Part shown: piece by piece, positions 33,017 to 41,417 of the stretch
Numbering within the stretch: the stretch's first letter is position 1
Layout: each line of letters opens with the position of its first letter
NCBI GenBank assembly: GCA_964574935.1
Contig: CAZNOZ010000011.1
Coordinates: 1 to 64,000 of the forward strand
Direction of reading: 5' to 3'
DNA length: 64,000 bases
Origin: JBBECE01 sp964574935
GTDB taxonomy: Bacteria; Pseudomonadota; Alphaproteobacteria; Rhizobiales; Devosiaceae
Made by a program: the position numbers and the translations under genes
Notes under the pieces: model-generated
Databases searched by the model: none
Seen by the model: only the letters and a program-made list of their open reading frames with translations
What the model was told of the DNA's origin: nothing

Positions 33017-33039
33017 AGGGCCGCCCGGCGGGCGGCCCT
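33017..33039 (-). terminator. Intrinsic terminator of the minus-strand small ORF
   Basis: AGGGCCGCC and GGCGGCCCT form a perfect 9-bp stem with a 5-base loop. Read on the minus strand the stem is followed by TTTGCTATTT, a usable U-tract; on the plus strand it is preceded by AAAA and followed by CATGAG. It ends the minus-strand transcript of the 24-residue ORF and may also help end the plus-strand debranching gene. Confidence 0.75.
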
Positions 33040-33093
33040 CATGAGTTTCGCGATATCCCGGACCCGAACCGGTCCGGTTCGAAAGGAAGGCGG

Positions 33094-33168
33094 CTAGGCG
33101 GAAGAATCCTCCGTCACCGTTGCCACAAATCCAAAGTCCTGGGACATCGTCGAAATCTCATCAGACAT
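33094..33168 (-). CDS. 24-residue peptide gene with extreme ribosome binding site
   Basis: Minus-strand ORF from ATG 33168 to TAG 33094. The peptide begins MSDEISTMSQDFG and ends TEDSSA: acidic, with one hydrophobic patch FGFVATV and no Cys, Lys or Arg. Directly upstream, 33169-33184 is a 16-base perfect complement of the 16S rRNA 3' tail (full AAAGGAGGTGATCC site, core spaced about 6 bases from ATG). An intrinsic terminator follows at 33017-33039. The gene is therefore built for strong translation. It lies 100 bp downstream of the cyclopropane synthase gene on the same strand. No family is recognised, and no peptide-modifying enzyme is nearby. Confidence 0.55.
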   Translation of the reverse strand: MSDEISTMSQDFGFVATVTEDSSA

Positions 33169-33268
33169 TGGATCACCTCCTTTCATCTGGTTGCGTTGGC
33201 GCGAGCATCGTCGAATCGCGCCCGCGATGCAAGAGCCTCGCGACGCGGCGAGGGCGCTGCCGCGCCTG

Positions 33269-34384
33269 TTACCGAACCGACCGATAGCCGCCCTCGACCC
33301 CGCGCTTTGAGAAGACGATCTGCCACAATTCGGTCTGGCGGGCCCGAAACGAGCCGGCCATCGACAAAAGGTAATAGCGCCACATGCGATGGAAACGTTC
33401 GCCGTACTGGGGCGCAAGCGACGGCCAGGCCGCCTCGAAATTGGCGTGCCAGGCCATCAGGGTGGGGTCGTAGTCGACGCCGAAATTGTGGATGTCCTCG
33501 ATGATGAACAGGCCTTCGGCGGCGGCGGCGATCTGGCGGATGGAGGGCACCATGGAGTTGGGGAATATGTATTTCGTCAGCCACGGATCGGCGAAGGTCA
33601 TCGATGTGTTGGCGCCGATTGTGTGCAGCACGAACAACCCCTGGTCGGCGAGCAGCGAAGCGACGGTCTCGAAGAACACCCGGTAGTTCTTGTAGCCGAC
33701 ATGCTCGAACATGCCGACCGAGGCGACATGATCGTACCTGCCGGTGAGCTCCCGATAGTCCTCGACAACTGTCTGGACCGGCAGGTCGGATTTGCGGGCC
33801 TGGGCCCATTCGGCCTGCCTGACGGAAAGGGTGATGCCGGTGGCGCGAACCGAGTAGCGTTCGGCGGCGAAGTTCATCAGGGAGCCCCAGCCCGAGCCGA
33901 TGTCGAGCAGGTGCTGGCCTTCGGCGAGGCCCAGCTTGCGGCAGATCAGATCGAGCTTGGCCTCCTGCGCGGCGTCCAGGGTTTCGGCGTCGCGCCAGTA
34001 GCCGCACGAATAGGCCATGCGCTTGTCGAGCATCGCCTCGTAGAGGTCGTTGCCGATGTCGTAGTGGTGGCGGGCGACTTCGGCGCCGCGCCAGCGCTGC
34101 CAGTTGACCAGCCGCGACCGCGCGATCGCCGCCAGGACATGGAAATTCGGGCGGACCCGATCGAAAATGCCGCCGCGCAGGAGGCGATAGACGAGGGTGT
34201 CGATGCTCTCGCAGTCCCACCAGCCGTCCATGTAGGCCTCGCCCACGCCGACGGTGCCCTGGGTCAGCACACGATCGAAGAATCGCGGGTCGTGAACGTG
34301 CACGTCGAAGTCGCGGCTGCCGCCGAGCTCGATGTCACCGAGAGCCAGAAGCTCGGCGACGGCTTTTTCGGATCGATCGCTCAT
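33269..34384 (-). CDS. cfa: Cyclopropane-fatty-acyl-phospholipid synthase
   Basis: 371-residue SAM-dependent enzyme that methylenates double bonds of membrane lipids, a stationary-phase and acid/osmotic stress response. The SAM site is LLDIGSGWGSLMNFAAERY, with ITLSVRQAEWA and VGMFEHVGYKNY following. The first 100 residues are the lipid-binding part (GEAYMDGWWDC). ATG 34384 (MSDRSEK) is chosen; the frame upstream is not protein-like. It may be co-transcribed with the small ORF downstream. Confidence 0.88.
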   Translation of the reverse strand: MSDRSEKAVAELLALGDIELGGSRDFDVHVHDPRFFDRVLTQGTVGVGEAYMDGWWDCESIDTLVYRLLRGGIFDRVRPNFHVLAAIARSRLVNWQRWRGAEVARHHYDIGNDLYEAMLDKRMAYSCGYWRDAETLDAAQEAKLDLICRKLGLAEGQHLLDIGSGWGSLMNFAAERYSVRATGITLSVRQAEWAQARKSDLPVQTVVEDYRELTGRYDHVASVGMFEHVGYKNYRVFFETVASLLADQGLFVLHTIGANTSMTFADPWLTKYIFPNSMVPSIRQIAAAAEGLFIIEDIHNFGVDYDPTLMAWHANFEAAWPSLAPQYGERFHRMWRYYLLSMAGSFRARQTELWQIVFSKRGVEGGYRSVR

Positions 34385-34481
34385 TCCTGGGCCATGCGGG
34401 TCGGATTGGCGGCAGGCTAGACCATCGCCCGCTCCGGCGCCAAATGTATGGTCGGTCGGGCCGCCGCCGGCCGCTGGGAGG

Positions 34482-34790
34482 CTAGTCGGCCAGAACGTCC
34501 GCCCAGTCGGGGTGGCGGCGAAACTGGGCGACGGCGAAGGCGCACAGGGGCACGATCCTGAGCCCGGCGGCTCGCGCCTCGGCAATGGCATGGTGCATCA
34601 GCCGCGATGCGACGTCGCGGCCGCGATCGGCGGGCGGTGTGAAGGTGTGATCGATGGCGATCGTCGTCTCGTCGATCCGCCGCCAGGTCATTTCGGCTTC
34701 CCGGCCGCCCTCCAGGCGGATGAAGTAGCGGCCGCCGCCCTCCGTGTCCTGACGCTCGACGGGCGGGGGCGGCACCATATTCGCGGGCAT
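34482..34790 (-). CDS. Small GNAT-fold acetyltransferase (YjdJ type)
   Basis: 102-residue protein of the short N-acetyltransferase family: RYFIRLEGGREAEMTWR, IDHTFTPPADRGRDVASRLM (CoA-binding turn) and the end FRRHPDWADVL are typical. Its substrate is unknown. It starts 3 bp after the stop of the TPR protein gene, so the two are likely co-transcribed. Confidence 0.8.
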   Translation of the reverse strand: MPANMVPPPPVERQDTEGGGRYFIRLEGGREAEMTWRRIDETTIAIDHTFTPPADRGRDVASRLMHHAIAEARAAGLRIVPLCAFAVAQFRRHPDWADVLAD

Positions 34791-34793
34791 GCG

Positions 34794-35378
34794 CTAGATC
34801 TCGACCTGCGGCGCCAGCAGTTCTGGGAACAGCCGCCGCTCGTTCAAAAAGCGATGGTAGCTCAGCGCCGTGCGCATCATCCGGAGCGCCGCCGCCCGGT
34901 CTCCGAGCCTCAGATAGATCAACGCGCCGCCGGACAGCGCTCCGAAATGCCGCGGCTCGCGGGCCAGCGTCTCCTCGACGTCGGAGAGCGAGGCTTCGAG
35001 GTTGCCCAGAATGTAGTTCATCGTGGCGCGCTGGTTCCAGCCCTCGGCGTAGTCGGGCCAGGTCTCGACGATCTTGTCGAGAAGCTCGACGGCGCGGCTG
35101 AAATGCCCGGCGGCCCGCTCGAGCAACGCGTCCTCGAAGGCATCGGCGAGCTGCGGATCGTCCGGGTGCATCCAGATGAACCAGATTTCGTCGGTGGCGA
35201 TCTGAGCCGAAATCGCGTCCGGGGCGGCCCGGAGCTGGTCGAAGAAATACTCGAGCGCGTCGGTGTCGACATAGGCCTGGGCGCGCGCCGGCATCGGCGC
35301 CAGCGCCAAGGTGGCGCAAACGGTCGCCATCAGGGAACAGGCGGCCAGCCGTTTCCACATGTCGGCGATAGCCCGCAT
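34794..35378 (-). CDS. Exported TPR-repeat protein
   Basis: Protein of about 194 residues with an N-terminal signal (MWKRLAACSLMATVCATLAL... cut near ARAQA) and at least two to three TPR-like helix pairs (FSRAVELLDKIVETWPDYAE, WNQRATMNYILGNLEASLSD, ALIYLRLGDRAAALRMMR). It probably acts as a periplasmic scaffold. The start is uncertain: ATG at 35378 or 35360 both give a sensible signal peptide and neither has a clear ribosome binding site. It is followed by the GNAT gene 3 bp later. Confidence 0.75.
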   Translation of the reverse strand: MRAIADMWKRLAACSLMATVCATLALAPMPARAQAYVDTDALEYFFDQLRAAPDAISAQIATDEIWFIWMHPDDPQLADAFEDALLERAAGHFSRAVELLDKIVETWPDYAEGWNQRATMNYILGNLEASLSDVEETLAREPRHFGALSGGALIYLRLGDRAAALRMMRTALSYHRFLNERRLFPELLAPQVEI

Positions 35379-35441
35379 GGCGGCCATAGTGGCCACCGCC
35401 CGCGGTCCCGCGCAAGGCAATTTCCCGCGAGCGGGACGCGA

Positions 35442-36359
35442 TCAGGGGCGCTGGGCGCCGGTCGCGCCGACGAAGATGGCGTAGACCGCCTGCGTCGAGG
35501 TGATGAACAGGCGATTGCGGCGCGCCCCGCCGAAGGTGAGGTTGGAGACCATTTGCGGGGTGTGGATCTTGCCCAGCAGCTCGCCTTCGGCGTTCAGGCA
35601 ATGCACCCCGTCCTGGGCGGAAGTCCAGACGTTGCCCTCGGTATCGGTGCGAAACCCGTCGGGCACGCCGGGGGAGATTTCCGCGAACACCTCGCCGCCG
35701 GAGAGCTTGCCGTTGCCGCCCACCTTGAAGGCGCGGATATGGTGCGGTCCGCCGGGCTCATGAGTGACGCCGGAATCGGCGATGTAGAGGATCGATTCGT
35801 CGGGTGAAAAGCACAGCCCGTTGGGCTTGACGAAATCGTCGGCGACGATTGCCAGGTCGCCCGATTGCGGGTCGAGGCGGAACACGTAGCAGCCGTCCTG
35901 CTCGCGTTCCGACTTGTAGCCCTCGTAGTCGGACATGATCCCGTAGTCCGGATCGGTGAACCACACCGCACCATCGGACGCGACGACGACATCGTTGGGG
36001 GAGTTGAGGCGCTTGCCTTCATGGCGGTCGGCCAACACGGTCACCGCACCGTCCGGCTCGGTGCGCAGAACGCCGCGGGCGCCGTGCGAGCACGACACCA
36101 GCCGGCCCTGGCGGTCGCGGGTGTTGCCGTTGATGAAATTCGACGGGGAGCGGAAGACGCCCACCCCCTGATCGGGCACCCAGCGCAGCAGCCGATTGTT
36201 GGGGATGTCCGACCAGACAAGATAGCCGCCGTCGGCGAACCACACCGGCCCCTCCGTCCAGCGGCCGCCGTCGTGGATGAGCTCGATGTCCGCGATCGGG
36301 ACCGTGAGCGCGTAGAACCGATCGTCGATATACTCCAGGGCCTCGCCGACCAATGCCAT
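35442..36359 (-). CDS. SMP-30/gluconolactonase-family protein
   Basis: 305-residue beta-propeller hydrolase. Metal-site motifs: TEGPVWFADGGYLVWSD (Glu ligand), GRLNSPNDVV-type motif here KRLNSPNDVVVASDG (Asn), and VKPNGLCFSPDESILYIADSG (Asn and Asp). The family opens sugar lactones such as gluconolactone. ATG 36359 has a good site (aaggagc). It is divergent from padR, and the SDR gene nearby could make a lactone substrate, but that link is a guess. Confidence 0.83.
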   Translation of the reverse strand: MALVGEALEYIDDRFYALTVPIADIELIHDGGRWTEGPVWFADGGYLVWSDIPNNRLLRWVPDQGVGVFRSPSNFINGNTRDRQGRLVSCSHGARGVLRTEPDGAVTVLADRHEGKRLNSPNDVVVASDGAVWFTDPDYGIMSDYEGYKSEREQDGCYVFRLDPQSGDLAIVADDFVKPNGLCFSPDESILYIADSGVTHEPGGPHHIRAFKVGGNGKLSGGEVFAEISPGVPDGFRTDTEGNVWTSAQDGVHCLNAEGELLGKIHTPQMVSNLTFGGARRNRLFITSTQAVYAIFVGATGAQRP

Positions 36360-36429
36360 GCTTCGCTCCTTCCGGTCGTTTCCGGGTTCTTTCATAGCTC
36401 ACTCGCGCATCCGGGCAAACGCGCCATGG

Positions 36430-36464
36430 TTGACACGGACCGCATATACCTAGATTATCTAGGT
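36430..36464 (+). promoter_or_regulatory. padR promoter with overlapping 17-bp operator
   Basis: A perfect -35 TTGACA (36430-36435), a 17-base spacer and a -10-like GATTAT (36453-36458) precede the padR ATG at 36466. The 17-bp palindrome ACCTAGAT-T-ATCTAGGT (36448-36464) covers the -10 box and ends 1 base before the ATG. The layout predicts a start of transcription at or beside the ATG and tight self-repression. Confidence 0.65.
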
Positions 36465-36465
36465 A

Positions 36466-36783
36466 ATGAGGACGCGCAGTGTGCACAGCCCGCTGGACGC
36501 CATGTTGCTGTCGTTGCTGAACTCGGCGCCGGCGCACGGCTACGCGCTGATTTCCCGGTTGCGGGAGGCCAGCGGCGGGGCCTTCGATTTGCCGGAAGGC
36601 ACCATCTATCCGGCGCTGCAGAAGCTCGAGGCCGAAGGGCTCATCGAAAGCGGCTGGCGGCAGGTGGATAACCGGCGGCGGCGGGTCTACGCGCCCACGG
36701 CGAAAGGCCGCGCGACCCTGGATCGCCGCGTCGCGGAGTGGCGCGAGTATCTCGCCGCCGTCGACATGGTGATGGCCAGATGA
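36466..36783 (+). CDS. PadR-family transcriptional regulator
   Basis: 105-residue winged-HTH repressor: LLSLLNSAPAHGYALISRL, FDLPEGTIYPALQKLEAEGLI and the wing RRRRVYAPTAKG are standard PadR motifs. It has only a short dimerisation helix, as in the PadR-s2 type. No Shine-Dalgarno is visible, and the promoter places transcription start at the ATG, so the message is probably leaderless. A palindromic operator sits over its promoter. It is coupled to the next gene by ATGA (36780-36783). Confidence 0.88.
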   Translation: MRTRSVHSPLDAMLLSLLNSAPAHGYALISRLREASGGAFDLPEGTIYPALQKLEAEGLIESGWRQVDNRRRRVYAPTAKGRATLDRRVAEWREYLAAVDMVMAR

Positions 36784-37421
36784 ACGAAAGCGGTCCCATC
36801 GCCGCATGGTGTGCGGCGCTCGACGACGCATTGGGGCGTCCACGCGGCCCCCGGGCGCGGCGGGCGTTGCGCGAGGTCGCCGACCATCTCGACGATGCCG
36901 CGCAGGCGCTGGAAATCGACGGCGCGGGGCGCGCCGAGGCCGAGCGCCGGGCCTGCGAGCGCTTCGGCACGGTCGAGGCGACGGCGCGTCTGCTGGCGGC
37001 CGGCGGGGTGCTGGCCGGCGAGATCCCCATCTGGATCGCGGTGCCGCTTTGGGGCGGGCTCGGCCTGTCGGTCGCGGCCGGGCTCGTGTTCGTTTTTATG
37101 GCGTTCGTTCATGCGGGGCCGGCGGGCGGTGCGGTTGAAATCGCGCTGCTGCTTGCCGTGTTGACGACAGCTTGCCTGTTCGCCCGGCTGCAGCTTTCGG
37201 CGGCGGCGGCGGAGCGGAGTGAAGTGGCGGCGGCGGGCGCGCTCTCCGGCCTGATGCTGGCCGGCGGCTTCGGGTTGGGGATCGCCGCGCTCGTCAACGG
37301 CGCGCTGAGCGGAGACATGGAGTACTACCTGGTGCTTCGCGCCGCGCTGATCGCCGGCACGGGATGCGTCGGCGCCGTGGCGCTGATCCGGGCAAGGCGG
37401 CGCGCGGCCAAGGGCGGCTGA
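36780..37421 (+). CDS. Membrane protein paired with PadR
   Basis: 213-residue protein: a cytoplasmic helical N-terminal part (about residues 1-80) like the HAAS/permease-prefix domains that accompany PadR regulators (RGPRARRALREVADHLDDAA, then AERRACERFGTVEATARLLA), followed by four hydrophobic segments from about residue 82 to 205. Pairs of this kind are common and act as membrane-linked regulators, mechanism unknown. Overlaps padR by 4 bases. Confidence 0.7.
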   Translation: MNESGPIAAWCAALDDALGRPRGPRARRALREVADHLDDAAQALEIDGAGRAEAERRACERFGTVEATARLLAAGGVLAGEIPIWIAVPLWGGLGLSVAAGLVFVFMAFVHAGPAGGAVEIALLLAVLTTACLFARLQLSAAAAERSEVAAAGALSGLMLAGGFGLGIAALVNGALSGDMEYYLVLRAALIAGTGCVGAVALIRARRRAAKGG

Positions 37422-37490
37422 GATCGTCTGCGTCTGGCGTGCGGCGCCGGTGTTGGCTAGGCTCCCGAGTACGGGGAGCGAGGAGCCGGC

Positions 37491-38237
37491 ATGAACCAGA
37501 TCGATCTTTCCGGGCAGATTGCGGCCGTCACCGGCGGGGCGCGCGGCATCGGGCTGGCCGTCGCGGCGCGGCTCACCGCCTCCGGCGCTCAGGTCGCGCT
37601 GTGGGACCGGGACGCCGAGGAGCTCAGCCAGGCGGCGGCCGCCCTTGGCGGGGGCGCGCATGCCGAAGTGGTCGACATCACCGACTATGCGGCGGTCGAG
37701 GCGGCCGTCGTGGCCACCGAGGCGGCGGTCGGACCGATCTCGATCCTGGTCAACTCCGCCGGCATCGCCGGTCCGAACGCCGAGGTCCCCGACTATCCGC
37801 TCGACGAGTGGAACAAGGTGATCGCCGTCAACCTGACGGGCACCTTCCACGTCAACCGGGCCGTGGTGCCGGGCATGCGGGCGCGCAACTACGGGCGCAT
37901 CGTCAACATCGCCTCGATCGCGGGCAAGGAGGGCAATCCCACCGCCTCGGGCTATTCGGCGTCCAAGGGCGGGGTGATCGCGTTCACCAAGTCGCTGGGC
38001 AAGGAACTGGCCGGCTTCGACATCGCGGTCAACACAATCACCCCGGCGACCGCGCAGACCCGCATCCTCGAACAGGTCACGCCGGAATTCATCGCGTACA
38101 TGCTCTCCAAGATCCCGCGCGGCCGCTTCGTCGAGGTCGAGGAGATCGCCTCGATGGTCGCCTGGCTGGTCTCGAAGGAAAACTCGTTCACCACCGCCGG
38201 CGTCTTCGACCTGTCCGGCGGCCGCGCCACCTACTGA
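37491..38237 (+). CDS. Short-chain dehydrogenase/reductase
   Basis: 248-residue classical SDR, close in form to FabG and to sugar-acid dehydrogenases. Cofactor motif TGGARGIG (residue 14 on), NSAG motif (LVNSAGIAGP), catalytic Ser in VNIASIAGKEG and YSASK with Tyr/Lys. NAD preference is hinted by the Asp at the end of strand 2 (ALWDRD). The substrate is unknown; the SMP-30 lactonase nearby suggests sugar oxidation. ATG 37491 follows gcgaggagccgg. Confidence 0.85.
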   Translation: MNQIDLSGQIAAVTGGARGIGLAVAARLTASGAQVALWDRDAEELSQAAAALGGGAHAEVVDITDYAAVEAAVVATEAAVGPISILVNSAGIAGPNAEVPDYPLDEWNKVIAVNLTGTFHVNRAVVPGMRARNYGRIVNIASIAGKEGNPTASGYSASKGGVIAFTKSLGKELAGFDIAVNTITPATAQTRILEQVTPEFIAYMLSKIPRGRFVEVEEIASMVAWLVSKENSFTTAGVFDLSGGRATY

Positions 38238-38247
38238 GGCGCGGCGC

Positions 38248-39159
38248 TCACTCGGCGATCACCTCGAAGCGGTTGCCCCAGGGGTCGGCGGCGGCGAAGC
38301 CGCCCGCGATCTCGTCGAATTCGGTCTCGGCGTCCCTGAGGCGCCCGCCCATGGCGTCCACCGCGTCGGCGCCGGGCAGGCGGATGGTGAAATGCCTCAG
38401 CCCCGCGGTCCCGGCCGGCGGCTGGCTGACATCCATGCCGTGCCAGAGGTTGAAGGCGATGATGTGCGGCATATACCCGACGGTGACGTCGCCCATCCCG
38501 AATTCGTGGCTGAGAAGCTGCCCGCCGAAGCCGAGCGTGTCGCGGTAGAACCGCATCGCCCGGTCGATATCGCCGACATGCACGTGGATGTGCCCGATGC
38601 GGGTGCCGGCCGGCATCGCCTCGGTCGGCGCCGCGTCGCCGAGCTCGGCGAGAAGCCCGTGGACGTCGATCGGCTCGCGGCCCGAATGCGGCCTGCCCTC
38701 GGCATCGATGCCGTAGCCGCCCTCCTCGTTGAGCGCCAGCTTGCCGCGCCACGGCGTCTCGAAGGTGATCTCGATGCCGACCTTGTCGTGGTCCCAAAGA
38801 TAAATCGCTTCGGAGACCAGATGATCGGTGGGCGAGACCGGCACCCTGGCGTGGATGGCGCGGGCGAGAAAGGCGGCGAGGTCGCGTCGTTCGGGCACGT
38901 GGATCGCGACGTGATAGAGCCCGGCGGTGCCGCTCATGGCGGGCCGCTCGGCGTCGAGATGGAGGACGATGAGCACCTCGCCGCCGGCGCCCAGCCGCAG
39001 CTCGTTTTCACTCTGATCGATCGTCGTCAGGCCCACCACCTCGCCCCAGATCGCCAGCGCCGCGTCGCGGTCGGTGACGCCGATATGGACCGGCCCGAGC
39101 CGCGTCGCGACGGGCACCAGCGGCTCGGTGACGGCGTTTTCGATGGTGATCGTCTGCAT
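38248..39159 (-). CDS. VOC-family dioxygenase, catechol 2,3-dioxygenase-like
   Basis: 303-residue protein of two vicinal-oxygen-chelate modules. Metal-ligand candidates: GPVHIGVTD (His) in the first module, GHIHVHVGD (His) and the late Glu of GNRFEVIAE in the second. Relatives are CatE-type ring-cleaving enzymes and uncharacterised glyoxalase-like proteins. It converges with the SDR gene, 10 bp apart. Confidence 0.78.
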   Translation of the reverse strand: MQTITIENAVTEPLVPVATRLGPVHIGVTDRDAALAIWGEVVGLTTIDQSENELRLGAGGEVLIVLHLDAERPAMSGTAGLYHVAIHVPERRDLAAFLARAIHARVPVSPTDHLVSEAIYLWDHDKVGIEITFETPWRGKLALNEEGGYGIDAEGRPHSGREPIDVHGLLAELGDAAPTEAMPAGTRIGHIHVHVGDIDRAMRFYRDTLGFGGQLLSHEFGMGDVTVGYMPHIIAFNLWHGMDVSQPPAGTAGLRHFTIRLPGADAVDAMGGRLRDAETEFDEIAGGFAAADPWGNRFEVIAE

Positions 39160-39207
39160 CCCGGGTGCCTCGCTTTCGTTCCCAACGTAGGCCGTCGCGG
39201 CGCCCGT

Positions 39208-39990
39208 TCAATGCTGGCGGGCCGGCGCCCCGCGCCGCGCGGATGCCGATTGCGGCCCGCGCGCCAGATAGTAGGCGGCCAGCACGCCGGAGGCGACGAC
39301 GACCAGAAGATAGACCGTCAGGGACAGCCGCCAACGGTCCGGCACCTTGGGGAAGAGACTTAGGAACGGCCCGATCAGCACCAGATCGTAGGCGAGAAAG
39401 CCGGCCAGCTGGCCGCGCGCATTGCCCCACACGGGAACCAGCAATCCGTAGACGAAATAGGCCGCCGCCCCCAGGAACACGGCGCCGTAGAGCACCGAGA
39501 CGCCCGAGGTGACCGTCCAGGGCAACACATTCGGGACGCCCAGGAGCAGAGCCCCGCCGACCGCGACGAGAATCGCGGCGAACCCGGCGAAGGCCCAGCG
39601 CACGGGTCTCGGCGTCGGCCGAAGGTCCTTGAACGGCACCTGCCGCGCGGCGGCGAGCAGCGCCAGCTGGAACGCCGCAAATCCGGCCGCGACCAGACCG
39701 AAAACCCGCACCGGATCGGCGCGCGCCGTGGCCAGCGAAAACACCGCCATGATCGCGAAGGTGACCGCGAGGTTGATCGCGCCGCCGCGCAACGCGGCCC
39801 ATTCGCGATGGACCCCGATCAGAATTATCGGCGCCGCCACCGCCAGAAGAACCGACGCGATGAAGATGCGCGCCAGCGGGTAGGAATAGAACGGCCACAC
39901 CCAGGTTGCCCAGGAACGGTCGAGCACAAAGCCCAGGGCGAGCAACGCGCAGATGCCGCCGGCAGCGAAGAAGAACGCGCGCAATGCCAT
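39208..39990 (-). CDS. Polytopic membrane protein of unknown function
   Basis: 260-residue protein with about eight hydrophobic segments, polar turns such as LDRSWATWVWPF and VPFKDLRPTPRP, and a basic C-terminus (SARRGAPARQH). No family is recognised. The ATG at 39990 gives a natural membrane start (MALRAFFFAAGG); the frame upstream is Arg/Gly-rich and unlikely. It is divergent from the ArsC-like gene. Confidence 0.65.
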   Translation of the reverse strand: MALRAFFFAAGGICALLALGFVLDRSWATWVWPFYSYPLARIFIASVLLAVAAPIILIGVHREWAALRGGAINLAVTFAIMAVFSLATARADPVRVFGLVAAGFAAFQLALLAAARQVPFKDLRPTPRPVRWAFAGFAAILVAVGGALLLGVPNVLPWTVTSGVSVLYGAVFLGAAAYFVYGLLVPVWGNARGQLAGFLAYDLVLIGPFLSLFPKVPDRWRLSLTVYLLVVVASGVLAAYYLARGPQSASARRGAPARQH

Positions 39991-40136
39991 CGCCACAGGC
40001 CCTCCGGCGGCGCCGGAAGCCCGCCGCCGCGGACCGAGGATGTCGGCTGCGGCCGGCACTTGCAAGACCGGCCTCGGCCTGCGTCATGCAAGTGTCATGT
40101 CCGCCGTGTTCTGATCGCGCCCCGCGAGGGGGGGGC

Positions 40137-40637
40137 ATGGCCGACCGAAAGTTCAACGTTCTTTTTCTGTGCACCGGCAATTCGGCGCGCTCGATCATGG
40201 CCGAGGCGATCCTCAACCGCGAGGGCAGGGCCAGGTTCCGGGCCTTCTCGGCGGGCTCGTTCCCGAAAGGCGAGGTCAATCGCCACGCCTTGGCGCTGCT
40301 CAGGCGCCTCAACTACGACACGTCGTTCGCGCGTTCGAAGAGCTGGGACGAGTTCGGCGACCCGCAAGCCCCGAAAATGGACTTCGTGTTCACCGTTTGC
40401 GACCAGGCGGCCAGGGAGACCTGTCCGGTGTGGCCGGGGCAGCCGATGACGGCGCATTGGGGGGTGCCCGACCCGGCCCTCGCCGGGGGAAGCGATGCCG
40501 AAAAGGAACTGGCCTTCGCCGAGGCCTACCGGATGCTGTCGAACCGGATTTCGGTTTTCGCCAGTGTGCCGTTCGAGCGTCTCGACAAGCTGAAGCTGCA
40601 GGAGCATCTCGACCGGATCGGCAAGACCGGGGACTAG
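40137..40637 (+). CDS. ArsC-type arsenate reductase / low-molecular-weight phosphatase
   Basis: 166-residue protein with the phosphatase P-loop CTGNSARS (Cys at about residue 12), FTVCDQA and a later Cys at TCPVW. The extra cysteines after the P-loop favour a thiol-dependent arsenate reductase over a plain tyrosine phosphatase. No other ars gene is nearby. It converges with the anti-sigma gene, leaving 3 bp. Confidence 0.8.
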   Translation: MADRKFNVLFLCTGNSARSIMAEAILNREGRARFRAFSAGSFPKGEVNRHALALLRRLNYDTSFARSKSWDEFGDPQAPKMDFVFTVCDQAARETCPVWPGQPMTAHWGVPDPALAGGSDAEKELAFAEAYRMLSNRISVFASVPFERLDKLKLQEHLDRIGKTGD

Positions 40638-40640
40638 GGC

Positions 40641-41417
40641 CTAGAGGGAAGCGATGAGCTGCCGCCAGGCGCTGGTCGCGACGTCCTTGAGCTCCTCGCG
40701 GTCGAACTCGCCGACCATGGCGCAACTGATCGCGTCGCTCATCCAGTAGTAGGTGCGCAAATTCCCCAGCGAGGCGAAATCGACTTCCGGCGGGATCTTG
40801 CTGCCGGCGGTGATGAAAAGCGTCAGTCGCCCGCCCGTGGCGTCCTCATACATCAGCTGCGCGGCCCTCGAATCCTGGAACGGCAGCAGCCGCCCGCCCA
40901 CCAGCGTGAAGCCGTGGGCGCTCAGATCGGGGGCGACAAGCGGCTCGCCGATCCGGTTCGACAGCCAGGTGACCAGATGCGACTCCTCGTCGGCGGCGAC
41001 CTCGACGGCGTGCCGGGATTCGGCCGCGAACACCGAATGCGCCGACAGCGCAGCGACCACCAGGGCCCGGGCGGGGTCGCCGGGGCGGCTTGAAATCGTG
41101 TTCCCGTACCAGCCCAGTCCCGCCCCGGCGGCGAACACGACACAAGCGGCGGCGGCGGTGACGAGCCAGCGCCGTCGGCGCCCGCGGAGCTCGTCGGCGA
41201 CGCGGTGAGGATCGAGGCGTGCCGGCACGGGCTCGTCCACGATGCCGCTGAACAGGGCCCGGATCGCCTCGTTCTGGGCGCTCAGCGGCGCCAGATCGGC
41301 GGCGGTCTCGGGATGGGCGGCGAGATAGGCTTCGAGGTCGGCGCGGCGCTCGGGGTCGAGCTGACCGTCGACATAGGCCTGAAGATCCGCCTCTGTGATC
41401 GGGCGATTGTCGGTCAT
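40641..41417 (-). CDS. Anti-sigma factor, membrane-anchored
   Basis: 258-residue protein: a cytoplasmic N-terminal anti-sigma part (ITEADLQAYVDGQLDPERRA, residues 7-26), one membrane helix (about 85-105; LVTAAAACVVFAAGAGLGW) and an outer domain. It should hold the sigma factor encoded just upstream, with which it overlaps by 4 bases (ATGA, 41414-41417). The zinc motif HxxxCxxC is absent, so it is not a ZAS-type anti-sigma. Confidence 0.83.
   Translation of the reverse strand: MTDNRPITEADLQAYVDGQLDPERRADLEAYLAAHPETAADLAPLSAQNEAIRALFSGIVDEPVPARLDPHRVADELRGRRRRWLVTAAAACVVFAAGAGLGWYGNTISSRPGDPARALVVAALSAHSVFAAESRHAVEVAADEESHLVTWLSNRIGEPLVAPDLSAHGFTLVGGRLLPFQDSRAAQLMYEDATGGRLTLFITAGSKIPPEVDFASLGNLRTYYWMSDAISCAMVGEFDREELKDVATSAWRQLIASL

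Noticed and set aside
33169..33184. Exact match to the 3' end of 16S rRNA
   Set aside because: Only 16 bases match and the flanks do not, so it is not an rRNA gene fragment; it is better read on the minus strand as an extended ribosome binding site.
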